From SIG307 sp045596385 (GTDB lineage: Bacteria > Bacillota > Clostridia > Lachnospirales > Lachnospiraceae), in assembly GCA_045596385.1 (NCBI GenBank), contig JAZOCC010000028.1, forward strand, positions 1 to 64,000: a stretch of DNA of 64,000 nucleotides, read 5' to 3'. The first letter of the stretch is position 1. Every line of letters begins with the position of its first letter. This document shows positions 17,862 through 24,604 of this stretch, in pieces. A model generated the notes under the pieces. It saw only the letters and a list, made by a program, of their open reading frames with translations. It had not been told where the DNA came from and did not search any database. The translations under genes were made by a program, and so were the position numbers.

Positions 17862-18794
17862 CTATTCTTCCGTATTTCCTTTTACCCGTCTTACGTGTTC
17901 ATGGGTATATAAATGATCCGAGCAGTACTCGTAATTTCCTTCACACTTCGAACAGAACCGGAACTCTAACGAATCATCGTCCAGCTCCGTCCGTCCGCAA
18001 ATCGCACATTTGTGCCGCGTGATGACATTCCGTCCCTTAAACTCCACCACATTACCGGACTCCCACTTGGCATCATACATTTTCTTCCGGAATTCCGCTT
18101 TTCTCTTTATCTCCGACGGTGAAACCCTGCGGAAATTTCTCGTTGCAAAGAAAAAGATGATGAAGTTCAACACGGAAACTAAAATGGCAAGGGCATACGG
18201 ACCTCCCGCACGGAAACCATAGGTTGTAATATACCAAATCGCTTCGTAGCCCATTAAAGCACCGTATAAGATACCGAGCCACTTTGCCTTTACCGGCAGG
18301 AAGAAAAACATATAAAATGTCGCATTCGGCACCATAACAAAATACGCTAAGAACATGGAACGGTTTACATAATACATGCTACCGATTCCTTCCATGTTGA
18401 TATAAACCAATCCCTGACCCACAACCAGACAAGCAATTCCGTAGAACACAAAGGCCGATACAATCTGGAACAACAGGCCGGAAAAATAATACACATTAAA
18501 TCGGAACGGTCCCCACATGGTTTCCAGGGAACGTCCGATGGAATAGTAAATATACAACTCCAAAAACACCCAGAAAAAACTGTCACTCGGCGGCTGTAAT
18601 ACAAACGTCAACAAACGCCATACTTCACCGTGGAGAATCCGGTACACATCCAAATCAAGCCACTGGGCATAAAATCCCGGTGCAATTATTTTCTCCAGTA
18701 TAAAGCCTGCCCCATACAACACAATCATGTAAAGCATCAGATTCGGAATGGCATGCTGCCACAGTTTCCGCTCCAACCGATTAAAAAACTTCAT
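17862..18794 (-). CDS. Rhomboid-like membrane protein with C-terminal zinc ribbon
   Basis: A 310-residue protein with about six membrane helices. The loop after helix 1 has HGEVWRLLTFVLQP, a signature of the rhomboid superfamily. The catalytic GxSG serine motif is not visible, so it is probably a non-proteolytic (Derlin-like) member. The cytoplasmic C-terminus has CAICG near residue 261, then CSKC and CSDH with further histidines, likely a zinc-binding module. The start codon shares one base with the corA stop (TAATG), so the two are translationally coupled. Substrate or partner unknown. Confidence 0.75.
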   Translation of the reverse strand: MKFFNRLERKLWQHAIPNLMLYMIVLYGAGFILEKIIAPGFYAQWLDLDVYRILHGEVWRLLTFVLQPPSDSFFWVFLELYIYYSIGRSLETMWGPFRFNVYYFSGLLFQIVSAFVFYGIACLVVGQGLVYINMEGIGSMYYVNRSMFLAYFVMVPNATFYMFFFLPVKAKWLGILYGALMGYEAIWYITTYGFRAGGPYALAILVSVLNFIIFFFATRNFRRVSPSEIKRKAEFRKKMYDAKWESGNVVEFKGRNVITRHKCAICGRTELDDDSLEFRFCSKCEGNYEYCSDHLYTHEHVRRVKGNTEE

Positions 18795-19741
18795 TAAAAC
18801 AAATCCTTCTTTCTAAAAATTATCGCCACAATGGAGGCAATAAGCAATGCGCCCCCCAGCACAAATAAAAAGCCATACGGTTGATTCTGCCCCGGAAGCG
18901 GCACATTCATACCGTAAAAGCTGGCTATCATGGTAGGAATGGACATGACAATCGTCACCGTAGCCAGTGCCTTCATGACACTGTTTAAGTTATTGGAGAG
19001 AATCGACGAAAACGTATCCATGGTACTGTTTAAAATGCCGCTGTAAATGTTGGCCATCTCAAGTGCCTGTCTATTCTCGATAATTACATCCTCAAGTAAA
19101 TCCTCATCCTCCGGATAACGCTTCACTTTCTCGGTACGGAGAAGCTTCTCGAACACCGTCTCGTTGGAACGGATTGCGGTGGTAAAATACACCAGCGCCT
19201 TTTCAAGCTCGTGCATTTCCATAATCTCCAGATTCCGCTGGGACTCCTTAAGCTTATCCTCCAGACGGTCACTCTCTCTGTTAATCACACGCAGATACTG
19301 CAGGAACACCGTAGCAACCCGGTAAAACACCTGCATAATAAAACGGGTCTTTTTGTAGGTACAAAAATCCTTAATTTTCCCGGTCTTAAAATACTGTAAA
19401 ATCGGTGTTTCCCGTAAGGTTACCGTAATGACGATATCCTTTGCGGTAATAATCGCAAGCGGCATAGTGGTGTAACGCTTTCGCTCCACATCATCCACCA
19501 GCTCCGTCTCGATTTCCGGCGAGTCAACCAAGATCAAATGATAATTATCCTCCAGTTCGATACGTGCCTTTTCTTCTTCATCGAGAGGCGCACGTAACGC
19601 ATCCAGCTCTACTCCCGTCATCCCCGCTACCTCTTCCAATTCCTTGGGACTGGGTGCGGTCAAAGATACCCAACAGTCTTTTTCAATTTTCTCCAGACGA
19701 GTAAAATCGCCGTTCTCTGCTGTCTTAAAAATCTCTAACAT
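18794..19741 (-). CDS. corA: CorA family magnesium/divalent cation transporter
   Basis: A 315-residue CorA-type channel. A long acidic, coiled-coil-rich cytoplasmic domain is followed by two C-terminal membrane helices, with the selectivity motif YGMN near residue 275 at the end of the first. It forms a pentamer that lets Mg2+ in. AAGGGGG precedes the ATG. It is the first gene of an operon running to ytfJ and is driven by a consensus promoter at 19834-19862. Confidence 0.93.
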   Translation of the reverse strand: MLEIFKTAENGDFTRLEKIEKDCWVSLTAPSPKELEEVAGMTGVELDALRAPLDEEEKARIELEDNYHLILVDSPEIETELVDDVERKRYTTMPLAIITAKDIVITVTLRETPILQYFKTGKIKDFCTYKKTRFIMQVFYRVATVFLQYLRVINRESDRLEDKLKESQRNLEIMEMHELEKALVYFTTAIRSNETVFEKLLRTEKVKRYPEDEDLLEDVIIENRQALEMANIYSGILNSTMDTFSSILSNNLNSVMKALATVTIVMSIPTMIASFYGMNVPLPGQNQPYGFLFVLGGALLIASIVAIIFRKKDLF

Positions 19742-19768
19742 CGCACATTCCCCCTTGAAACTGTCTTA

Positions 19769-19800
19769 TGCAGGCGCACGCTTTGCGCTCCCCACCTGCA
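19769..19800. other. Hairpin in the corA leader
   Basis: TGCAGGCG and CACCTGCA form an 8-bp stem (one G-T pair on one strand) with a partly paired inner loop, 28 bases before the corA start. No T-run follows on either strand. It may be a structured leader element or a spacer palindrome. Confidence 0.4.
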
Positions 19801-19807
19801 AACGAAA

Positions 19808-19832
19808 AGTGTGGGGCACACTACCCCACACT
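19808..19832 (-). terminator. Terminator of the GntR/ABC/M48 operon, overlapping the corA promoter start region
   Basis: A perfect 9-bp stem (AGTGTGGGG with CCCCACACT) and 7-base loop, followed by TTTT on the minus strand. The upstream arm begins one base after the corA -10 box, so only RNA coming from upstream contains the whole stem. Confidence 0.75.
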
Positions 19833-19833
19833 C

Positions 19834-19862
19834 ATTATACTTTTCCTACTCCCATTCGTCAA
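19834..19862 (-). promoter_or_regulatory. Consensus promoter for the corA operon
   Basis: Minus strand: TTGACG, 17 bases, TATAAT. Eleven of twelve consensus bases. Transcription should start near 19827, inside the left arm of the hairpin at 19808-19832. Confidence 0.85.
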
Positions 19863-19932
19863 GTAAAGCCTTACGAAAAATATTGTTAAGTCTTACGAAA
19901 AATTGTAAAAAAAAGTTGAATTATGAAAACAA

Positions 19933-20904
19933 TCAGTACAACTTTCCGCTGCCTCTTCCCTCAGCCAAAGCTACAACACGCTTGCTCATGACAGGATGGT
20001 CAGCCAACAAATTGAAAATCCATACAAAGAAGCCTCTTTGTTCTCTCATTTCCTTCACATAATCTTCCTTGTCCACCATTTTATACAGATGACGATCCAT
20101 TACCAACACCAACATCGCATCTAAACCATCCGTTCCGGTAAGTCTCTGTGCCAGACGGTCACAGCTGTATTCCCTGGTTCTGGAAGCCGTCGGTCCGATG
20201 ATCGGAATGACCTTTGAAAACAGGATAGCAAGGTTATAACCCAAAGTGGCATGCTTGTAATAAATATGAGCCATCTCATGTGCAATCACAAAGGCCAGTG
20301 CATCCATATCCTTATGTTCCCTGTAGGCCACCTCGAACAATTCACTGTGAATACAAATCCATTGTCTGCGCGGTAAAAATGCCGAAAACGCATTCAAAAC
20401 ACCATTCTGCTGTGCCACATAAGCCTTTGGAACACGAATCCCGAGACGCCGCGCATATTCTTCGATCAATGCATATACCTCCGGGAAATTCTTCTCCGTA
20501 ATACGAAGGGACATCGTACGATACTGGGCATACATATAATACACCACAAAGAAAATCGCAATAAAAATCACAATTCCGTAGCCCACTGCCGTCACTTCAA
20601 ACGGAACGTCCTCCAAGGCATTATACCGATACTGGGTTTTATCCTCCACGTAATCCGGAGACGCTTCTTCTTCAAGCTGAGCGGACACTTGCTTCGTCCA
20701 ATCCTTGATGTCATCCAATCCCGTAAAAAACATCGCCAATACCACTACTATAATTAACACATTCAATACCGCCAGTCGTCTGAACCAGCGCTTTTCCAAT
20801 CTGTGCCGGCAGGCGTTTCCTTCTTCCTTGGTGATAATCGCACCCCTTTGCTCCTCGGTCACTTCAAATACCTTTTTGCCCTCAAAATAGTCCTTCTTTT
20901 TCAT
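19933..20904 (-). CDS. M48 family membrane metalloprotease
   Basis: A 323-residue protein with two N-terminal membrane segments (about residues 42-62 and 104-127) and a cytoplasmic zinc protease domain. HEMAH near residue 206 gives two zinc ligands; the third is the Glu in REYSCD near residue 242. It resembles HtpX but has a longer N-terminus and a soluble-looking loop between the helices. It is the last gene of the GntR/ABC operon, 66 bases after the permease. It probably clears damaged membrane proteins or acts on a partner of the transporter; the latter is inference. Confidence 0.87.
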   Translation of the reverse strand: MKKKDYFEGKKVFEVTEEQRGAIITKEEGNACRHRLEKRWFRRLAVLNVLIIVVVLAMFFTGLDDIKDWTKQVSAQLEEEASPDYVEDKTQYRYNALEDVPFEVTAVGYGIVIFIAIFFVVYYMYAQYRTMSLRITEKNFPEVYALIEEYARRLGIRVPKAYVAQQNGVLNAFSAFLPRRQWICIHSELFEVAYREHKDMDALAFVIAHEMAHIYYKHATLGYNLAILFSKVIPIIGPTASRTREYSCDRLAQRLTGTDGLDAMLVLVMDRHLYKMVDKEDYVKEMREQRGFFVWIFNLLADHPVMSKRVVALAEGRGSGKLY

Positions 20905-20970
20905 TGGTTTTCACTCCTATTAATATTTTAGTAGTTTCCCCACACTATTTTTAGTTCTTTTCTTCCGCAG

Positions 20971-21732
20971 TTATACACTGACCTTTTTCTCCAGCAAGAG
21001 TGACGTTCCCACGTAACAAAGTGCAAGTGCTACGGCGTATACCCCCATTTCTGCCCAAACTTCCGAATTTACCACCAAATACTCGCTTTCCAGAAATTCT
21101 GTCGGAGTCACAAGATCTGCCACCTTTACTACACACCAATCTAACACAAAGAAAATAATAAAACTTACTACACCCTTATACTTCCAGTTGGAAAGTAAAG
21201 TTGCGGAAAGGGTAATGGAAAACATTGCCATTGCAACAAATACCAGCCATGCAATCAAAAGCATCAAAATCACATAAATCACTTCGGCCAGGCGAATTTC
21301 CACGCCGGTGAACGCATGAATGAAGCCTTTTAATATATCTAAAAACTCCTCTACATTTCTCTGCTTTGCGCAAAGCAAAAACAAATCACTGATGCCGATG
21401 GCCGCAAATGCACAGCCGCACACAAAAATCTGAAGAATGGTAGTTACAAGCTTTGCTCCCACCACCTGGAACATATTCCGCGGTGTCAGGAATAACATAT
21501 AACTCTGTTTCGTTTTCAGGTCATTGGAATAGGTCACAATACTCTCAAAACTGAAATAAAGTAAAGAACACACCGCAACGATTATCGTTCCCCCAAACCC
21601 GATTGCGCCCCAATCTGCATTATTAATAATCAAACCGATTGCAAATAACACCTGCAATGCCACGATTACAATTCCCACCACCAGCTTTGACATCAGCTGC
21701 TTTCTAAACTCATATTTAATTAATTTACCCAT
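20971..21732 (-). CDS. ABC transporter permease
   Basis: A 253-residue integral membrane protein with six hydrophobic segments and an N-terminal MGKLIKYEFRKQL, typical of ABC-2 type permeases. It partners with the ATPase encoded 21 bases upstream. GAGGAG precedes the ATG. The substrate is unknown; related YtrA-regulated systems in Firmicutes respond to cell-wall antibiotics, so envelope-stress export or sensing is plausible but not shown. Confidence 0.85.
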   Translation of the reverse strand: MGKLIKYEFRKQLMSKLVVGIVIVALQVLFAIGLIINNADWGAIGFGGTIIVAVCSLLYFSFESIVTYSNDLKTKQSYMLFLTPRNMFQVVGAKLVTTILQIFVCGCAFAAIGISDLFLLCAKQRNVEEFLDILKGFIHAFTGVEIRLAEVIYVILMLLIAWLVFVAMAMFSITLSATLLSNWKYKGVVSFIIFFVLDWCVVKVADLVTPTEFLESEYLVVNSEVWAEMGVYAVALALCYVGTSLLLEKKVSV

Positions 21733-21753
21733 AGTATTTATCTCCTCTCCTAT

Positions 21754-22440
21754 TTATGCGTACACTTCTTTATACAAGTCTACAATGGATTTGCCATGCT
21801 TGGTACGAATCTCTTCCGCATCTCCGGACAAAATCACGCCGCCCTGCTTCATAAATACCACGTTGTCTACAATCGGCTCCAGCTCATCCACCAGGTGACT
21901 GGAAATCACAACCGTCTTTCCCTCTTCTGCCGCTTCTACGATGGTCTGAATCACATTTTCTCGGGCAATGATGTCGATGCCGTTTAGCGGTTCGTCTAAC
22001 ATGTAAAGCTGCGCGTCACGGGCCAAAGTAGCCGCAAGCTTTAACTTTGCCGCAAGACCGGAGGAAAGCTCCTTTGCCTTATCGGTCATCTTAAGTTCCA
22101 TACGGGTAATCAGTTCCTCGTAACGTGCCATGGAAAAATCTTCAAAAAAGTCTTCGTAATATTTTCCCACATGCTTTACGGTCATGTAGGAATAAAAGAA
22201 CGGCTCTGTAGACATATACGCCACTTTCTTTTTGGACTCCACACCGATTTTTTCGTTGTTGTAATACAACTCTCCGGACGTTGGCTTTACAAGGCCCGCC
22301 ACCATTTTCATAAATGTGGTCTTGCCACTGCCGTTCGGTCCGAGTAATGCATAAATCTTACCGTCTTCCCATATCATACTGGCATCCTTCACTGCCTGCT
22401 TCCCTAAATAACGCTTTCCCACCATCTTCGCTTCTACCAT
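21754..22440 (-). CDS. ABC transporter ATP-binding protein
   Basis: A 228-residue ATPase with Walker A GPNGSGKTT near residue 35, Walker B LYMLDEPLNGID near residue 142, and the switch histidine in ISSHLVDE. The ABC signature is degenerate: ELSSGLAAKLKLA, with LSSGL in place of LSGGQ, as in YtrB/BcrA-like relatives. AAGGAGG precedes the ATG. It lies 48 bases after the GntR gene and is likely under its control. Confidence 0.93.
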   Translation of the reverse strand: MVEAKMVGKRYLGKQAVKDASMIWEDGKIYALLGPNGSGKTTFMKMVAGLVKPTSGELYYNNEKIGVESKKKVAYMSTEPFFYSYMTVKHVGKYYEDFFEDFSMARYEELITRMELKMTDKAKELSSGLAAKLKLAATLARDAQLYMLDEPLNGIDIIARENVIQTIVEAAEEGKTVVISSHLVDELEPIVDNVVFMKQGGVILSGDAEEIRTKHGKSIVDLYKEVYA

Positions 22441-22488
22441 AATGTCCTCCTTATAATCCTATTGATACTATGTCGTATCACCCTACCG

Positions 22489-22848
22489 TTACAACCTTGC
22501 AAGTGCCTTTTGGAACAACTCCAACAGCTCCTCCTTGGTATATCCCAACCCCAAAAATGTCGCAATCGTATCCGACAGAAGCTGTTCAGCCTTCTCCTTC
22601 TTCAACCGTTCCGCTATGCCTGCTTCCTCGGTCAGATACGTTCCAAGTCCCCGCTTTGTAAAACAAAGATTCTGCAACTCCAGCTCCTTATACACTCTGG
22701 CCGCCGTATTGGGATTAATCTTATACCGCACCGCCATATCTCTGGCCGACCAAAGCTTCTCTCCCGGCTGAAGCTCCCCACTCATCAGCATTCGCTTGAT
22801 TTCGTCTACCACCTGCAAATAAATCGGTGTATTTGTAGAAAACTCCAT
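22489..22848 (-). CDS. GntR family regulator, YtrA subfamily
   Basis: A 119-residue protein made almost only of a winged helix-turn-helix (residues 8-72, with YKINPNTAARVYKELE as the recognition part) and a short C-terminal helical tail. Absence of an effector domain is typical of YtrA regulators, which repress an adjacent ABC operon and their own gene. A matching dyad operator covers its promoter. AGGAGG lies seven bases before the ATG. Confidence 0.93.
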   Translation of the reverse strand: MEFSTNTPIYLQVVDEIKRMLMSGELQPGEKLWSARDMAVRYKINPNTAARVYKELELQNLCFTKRGLGTYLTEEAGIAERLKKEKAEQLLSDTIATFLGLGYTKEELLELFQKALARL

Positions 22849-22876
22849 CTCATACCTCCTTTTCCTATCACCGCCT

Positions 22877-22902
22877 TAGTGCACTAGATACATAGTACAC
22901 TA
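22877..22902 (-). promoter_or_regulatory. Probable GntR (YtrA-type) operator
   Basis: Two copies of TAGTGYACTA, each nearly palindromic, are separated by 6 bases and together form an inverted repeat. The site covers the -10 box and the start of transcription of the GntR gene, so binding should block it. That it is bound by the neighbouring GntR protein is inferred. Confidence 0.75.
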
Positions 22903-22920
22903 TAAAATTAATTCTGTCAA
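22892..22920 (-). promoter_or_regulatory. Promoter of the GntR/ABC/M48 operon
   Basis: Minus strand: TTGACA, 17 bases, TACTAT, about 44 bases before the GntR start. The -10 lies inside the dyad operator. Confidence 0.85.
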
Positions 22921-22977
22921 TACTTTTTCTGAAAAAATTTGGTTGTTTATTTTTTCTATGAAAAAACCACACTAGAA

Positions 22978-23061
22978 CCGTAAAGTAAATTCACTTTGCA
23001 ATGTGCCGGAGGCAATCCTCCGGACTACACTGTAACCAGCCGCTTTACGGCAGAACGGAGG
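22978..23061 (+). promoter_or_regulatory. Structured leader of the DUF378 gene with two alternative pairings
   Basis: An outer stem pairs CCGTAAAG (22978-22985) with CTTTACGG (23043-23050). Inside it CCGGAGG (23006-23012) pairs with CCTCCGG (23017-23023) over a CAAT loop. CCTCCG of that arm also exactly complements the ribosome site CGGAGG (23056-23061). A further small stem, AAAGT with ACTTT, would compete with the outer stem. The arrangement fits a translational switch; no known riboswitch class was recognised. Confidence 0.45.
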
Positions 23062-23066
23062 CAACC

Positions 23067-23288
23067 ATGAGAAACAGATTACTGGATGCAACAGCCCTTA
23101 CCATCGCCATTATCGGTGCGGTAAACTGGGGGTTAATCGGCTTCTTTGATTTCGATTTAGTTGCATTTTTGTTCGGTTCCATGTCCTGGATTTCCCGTAT
23201 CGTTTACGCCCTGGTCGGCTTAAGCGGTCTCTATCTGCTCACCTTCTATTTGTACCTGAGCGATAGTCCGGTCACGGAACGAGGCTAA
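23067..23288 (+). CDS. DUF378 small membrane protein
   Basis: A 73-residue protein with two membrane helices. IGAVNWGLIGFFDFDLVAFLFG matches the DUF378 family (positions 12-33 of the protein), followed by a short loop and a second helix (IVYALVGLSGLYLL). Function is unknown in the family. The ATG at 23067 has ACGGAGG upstream; the longer open frame has no support. It is one of only two plus-strand genes here and has an unusually structured leader. Confidence 0.87.
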   Translation: MRNRLLDATALTIAIIGAVNWGLIGFFDFDLVAFLFGSMSWISRIVYALVGLSGLYLLTFYLYLSDSPVTERG

Positions 23289-23289
23289 G

Positions 23290-23409
23290 ATCGGAGTCTG
23301 CTTGCGGACTCCGGTGCCGAGCGCGGTCGCTCGCGACATCTTCCATTCGCGCGAGTGCACACCCCGCGGAGCGTTTTTTGCTTCATAGGAACACCTATGA
23401 AGCAAAAAA
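23290..23409. repeat. Palindrome-rich intergenic element
   Basis: This stretch after the DUF378 gene is a run of small GC-rich hairpins: GGAGTC with GACTCC at 23295-23314, GAGCG with CGCTC after it, then a 16-bp stem at 23374-23389 and 23394-23409 (loop AACA). That last stem has T's on its left and A's on its right, the reverse of a terminator. A GTGCA...GCGGAGC segment here resembles one inside 30360-30560, which suggests a shared repeat family. Confidence 0.5.
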
Positions 23410-23441
23410 ACCGGTAACAAACCTTTTCGATTTGCTACCGG
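23404..23441 (-). terminator. Terminator of the argS-DUF234-DUF815-SH3 operon
   Basis: An 11-bp stem with one G-T pair (arms 23411-23421 and 23431-23441) is followed on the minus strand by seven T's. It lies 45 bases after the SH3-protein stop. Confidence 0.85.
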
Positions 23442-23486
23442 GTACATATTATCACTCTTTTATTTTGTTGCCGCCTTGCAAGCTGC

Positions 23487-24566
23487 TTACAGCTTACGCA
23501 GTAATCTCTTGGAAGCGCAGGACGCCTTGTTAAGGAAACGTACATCCTGACCGAAGCTGATTTCGATTACCTTCACATCGCTGTTATCACGCACAATTCC
23601 CTTACCGAAATACTCATGATATACCATGTCGCCGATACGTAACCGGTCAATTTCCTCTTTCAAAACTTCCTTTTCCTTTAAGTTTGCCGCAATTTCACGC
23701 AAACGGGCATCTTCTTCTATATTTTCACCGTTACGGCTCTGACGAATCATCTCCTCGTTCATCAGACGGGCACGTTCCTTGTCAGCAAGAATACTTGCCT
23801 CATCCTGACGTTCTGCCTGATAATGTCTGTTTTCCTCGTACTCCTCCTGTACCGGCTGTTCACGGCGCTTCATAACAGGTATCGGCGTACCGTCCGTGGA
23901 CAACGGAGCATTGGCAAGCGGTACATTTTTCAAATTATCCAGTTTTTCACTTGTATCGCTTCCCTTCATATCGTCAGTGTGCTTCTTTACATACCAAAGA
24001 GCTACAAATGCGCCGACAGCAATTGCGGCCACTACAAGCAACGCAACAATACCGCCTCCGTTACCATCCTTTTCTATCTCATCCTCTACGGTCGGAGTCG
24101 GCGTCGCAGTCACCTCTGCCGGCTTCTCTGTCGGGGTCGGAATCGGCGTCGCTGTCGGAATCGGCGTCGGCGTTGCCAACGGTGCCACGATATCTACCGT
24201 CAAATTGACATAACTGCTATGAACATAGCCGACTAAAATGTTTTCATCTTTTAAAAATGATACCTTATACCATACCTGTCCGTCATCGATTGCCTGATCA
24301 AGAATCGCCACCTCATCATCCTTATCCAGAGTGACGTTCGTTCCGTTTAACTCCAACACCGGATTTCCTTTTCCGGCACCGGAACGCACATTCAGACCAA
24401 AAGTAGATACGACTCCGCGATATACATTACTCTCTCCGCGCTCCACATCATATTCATAAACCGCCTCCGTCGCAGCAGACGCGTACGTTCCTTTTGCCAA
24501 CAACAAGCTGCCGCACAACACCGCAAACAGCACCTTTTTCATCTGCTTTCTTACCGTTCTTCTCAT
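23487..24566 (-). CDS. SH3-domain membrane protein with a UvrD-tail-like cytoplasmic domain
   Basis: A 359-residue protein. Residues 1-31 form a signal/anchor ending AKGTYASA. An extracellular SH3b domain follows (about 45-122, with FGLNVRSGAGK), then a Thr/Pro-rich linker (130-160), one membrane helix (171-192), a charged, probably coiled cytoplasmic stretch, and a C-terminal domain (311-359) with GDMVYHEYFGKGIV, like the Tudor-like tail of UvrD/PcrA helicases. The start at 24566 is chosen for its AAGGAG spacing and complete signal peptide. It could link wall status to a cytoplasmic partner; this is inferred. Confidence 0.75.
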   Translation of the reverse strand: MRRTVRKQMKKVLFAVLCGSLLLAKGTYASAATEAVYEYDVERGESNVYRGVVSTFGLNVRSGAGKGNPVLELNGTNVTLDKDDEVAILDQAIDDGQVWYKVSFLKDENILVGYVHSSYVNLTVDIVAPLATPTPIPTATPIPTPTEKPAEVTATPTPTVEDEIEKDGNGGGIVALLVVAAIAVGAFVALWYVKKHTDDMKGSDTSEKLDNLKNVPLANAPLSTDGTPIPVMKRREQPVQEEYEENRHYQAERQDEASILADKERARLMNEEMIRQSRNGENIEEDARLREIAANLKEKEVLKEEIDRLRIGDMVYHEYFGKGIVRDNSDVKVIEISFGQDVRFLNKASCASKRLLRKL

Positions 24567-24604
24567 ACCCATTCTCCTTTCAAAGTAAATCATACGCCTT
24601 GCGT

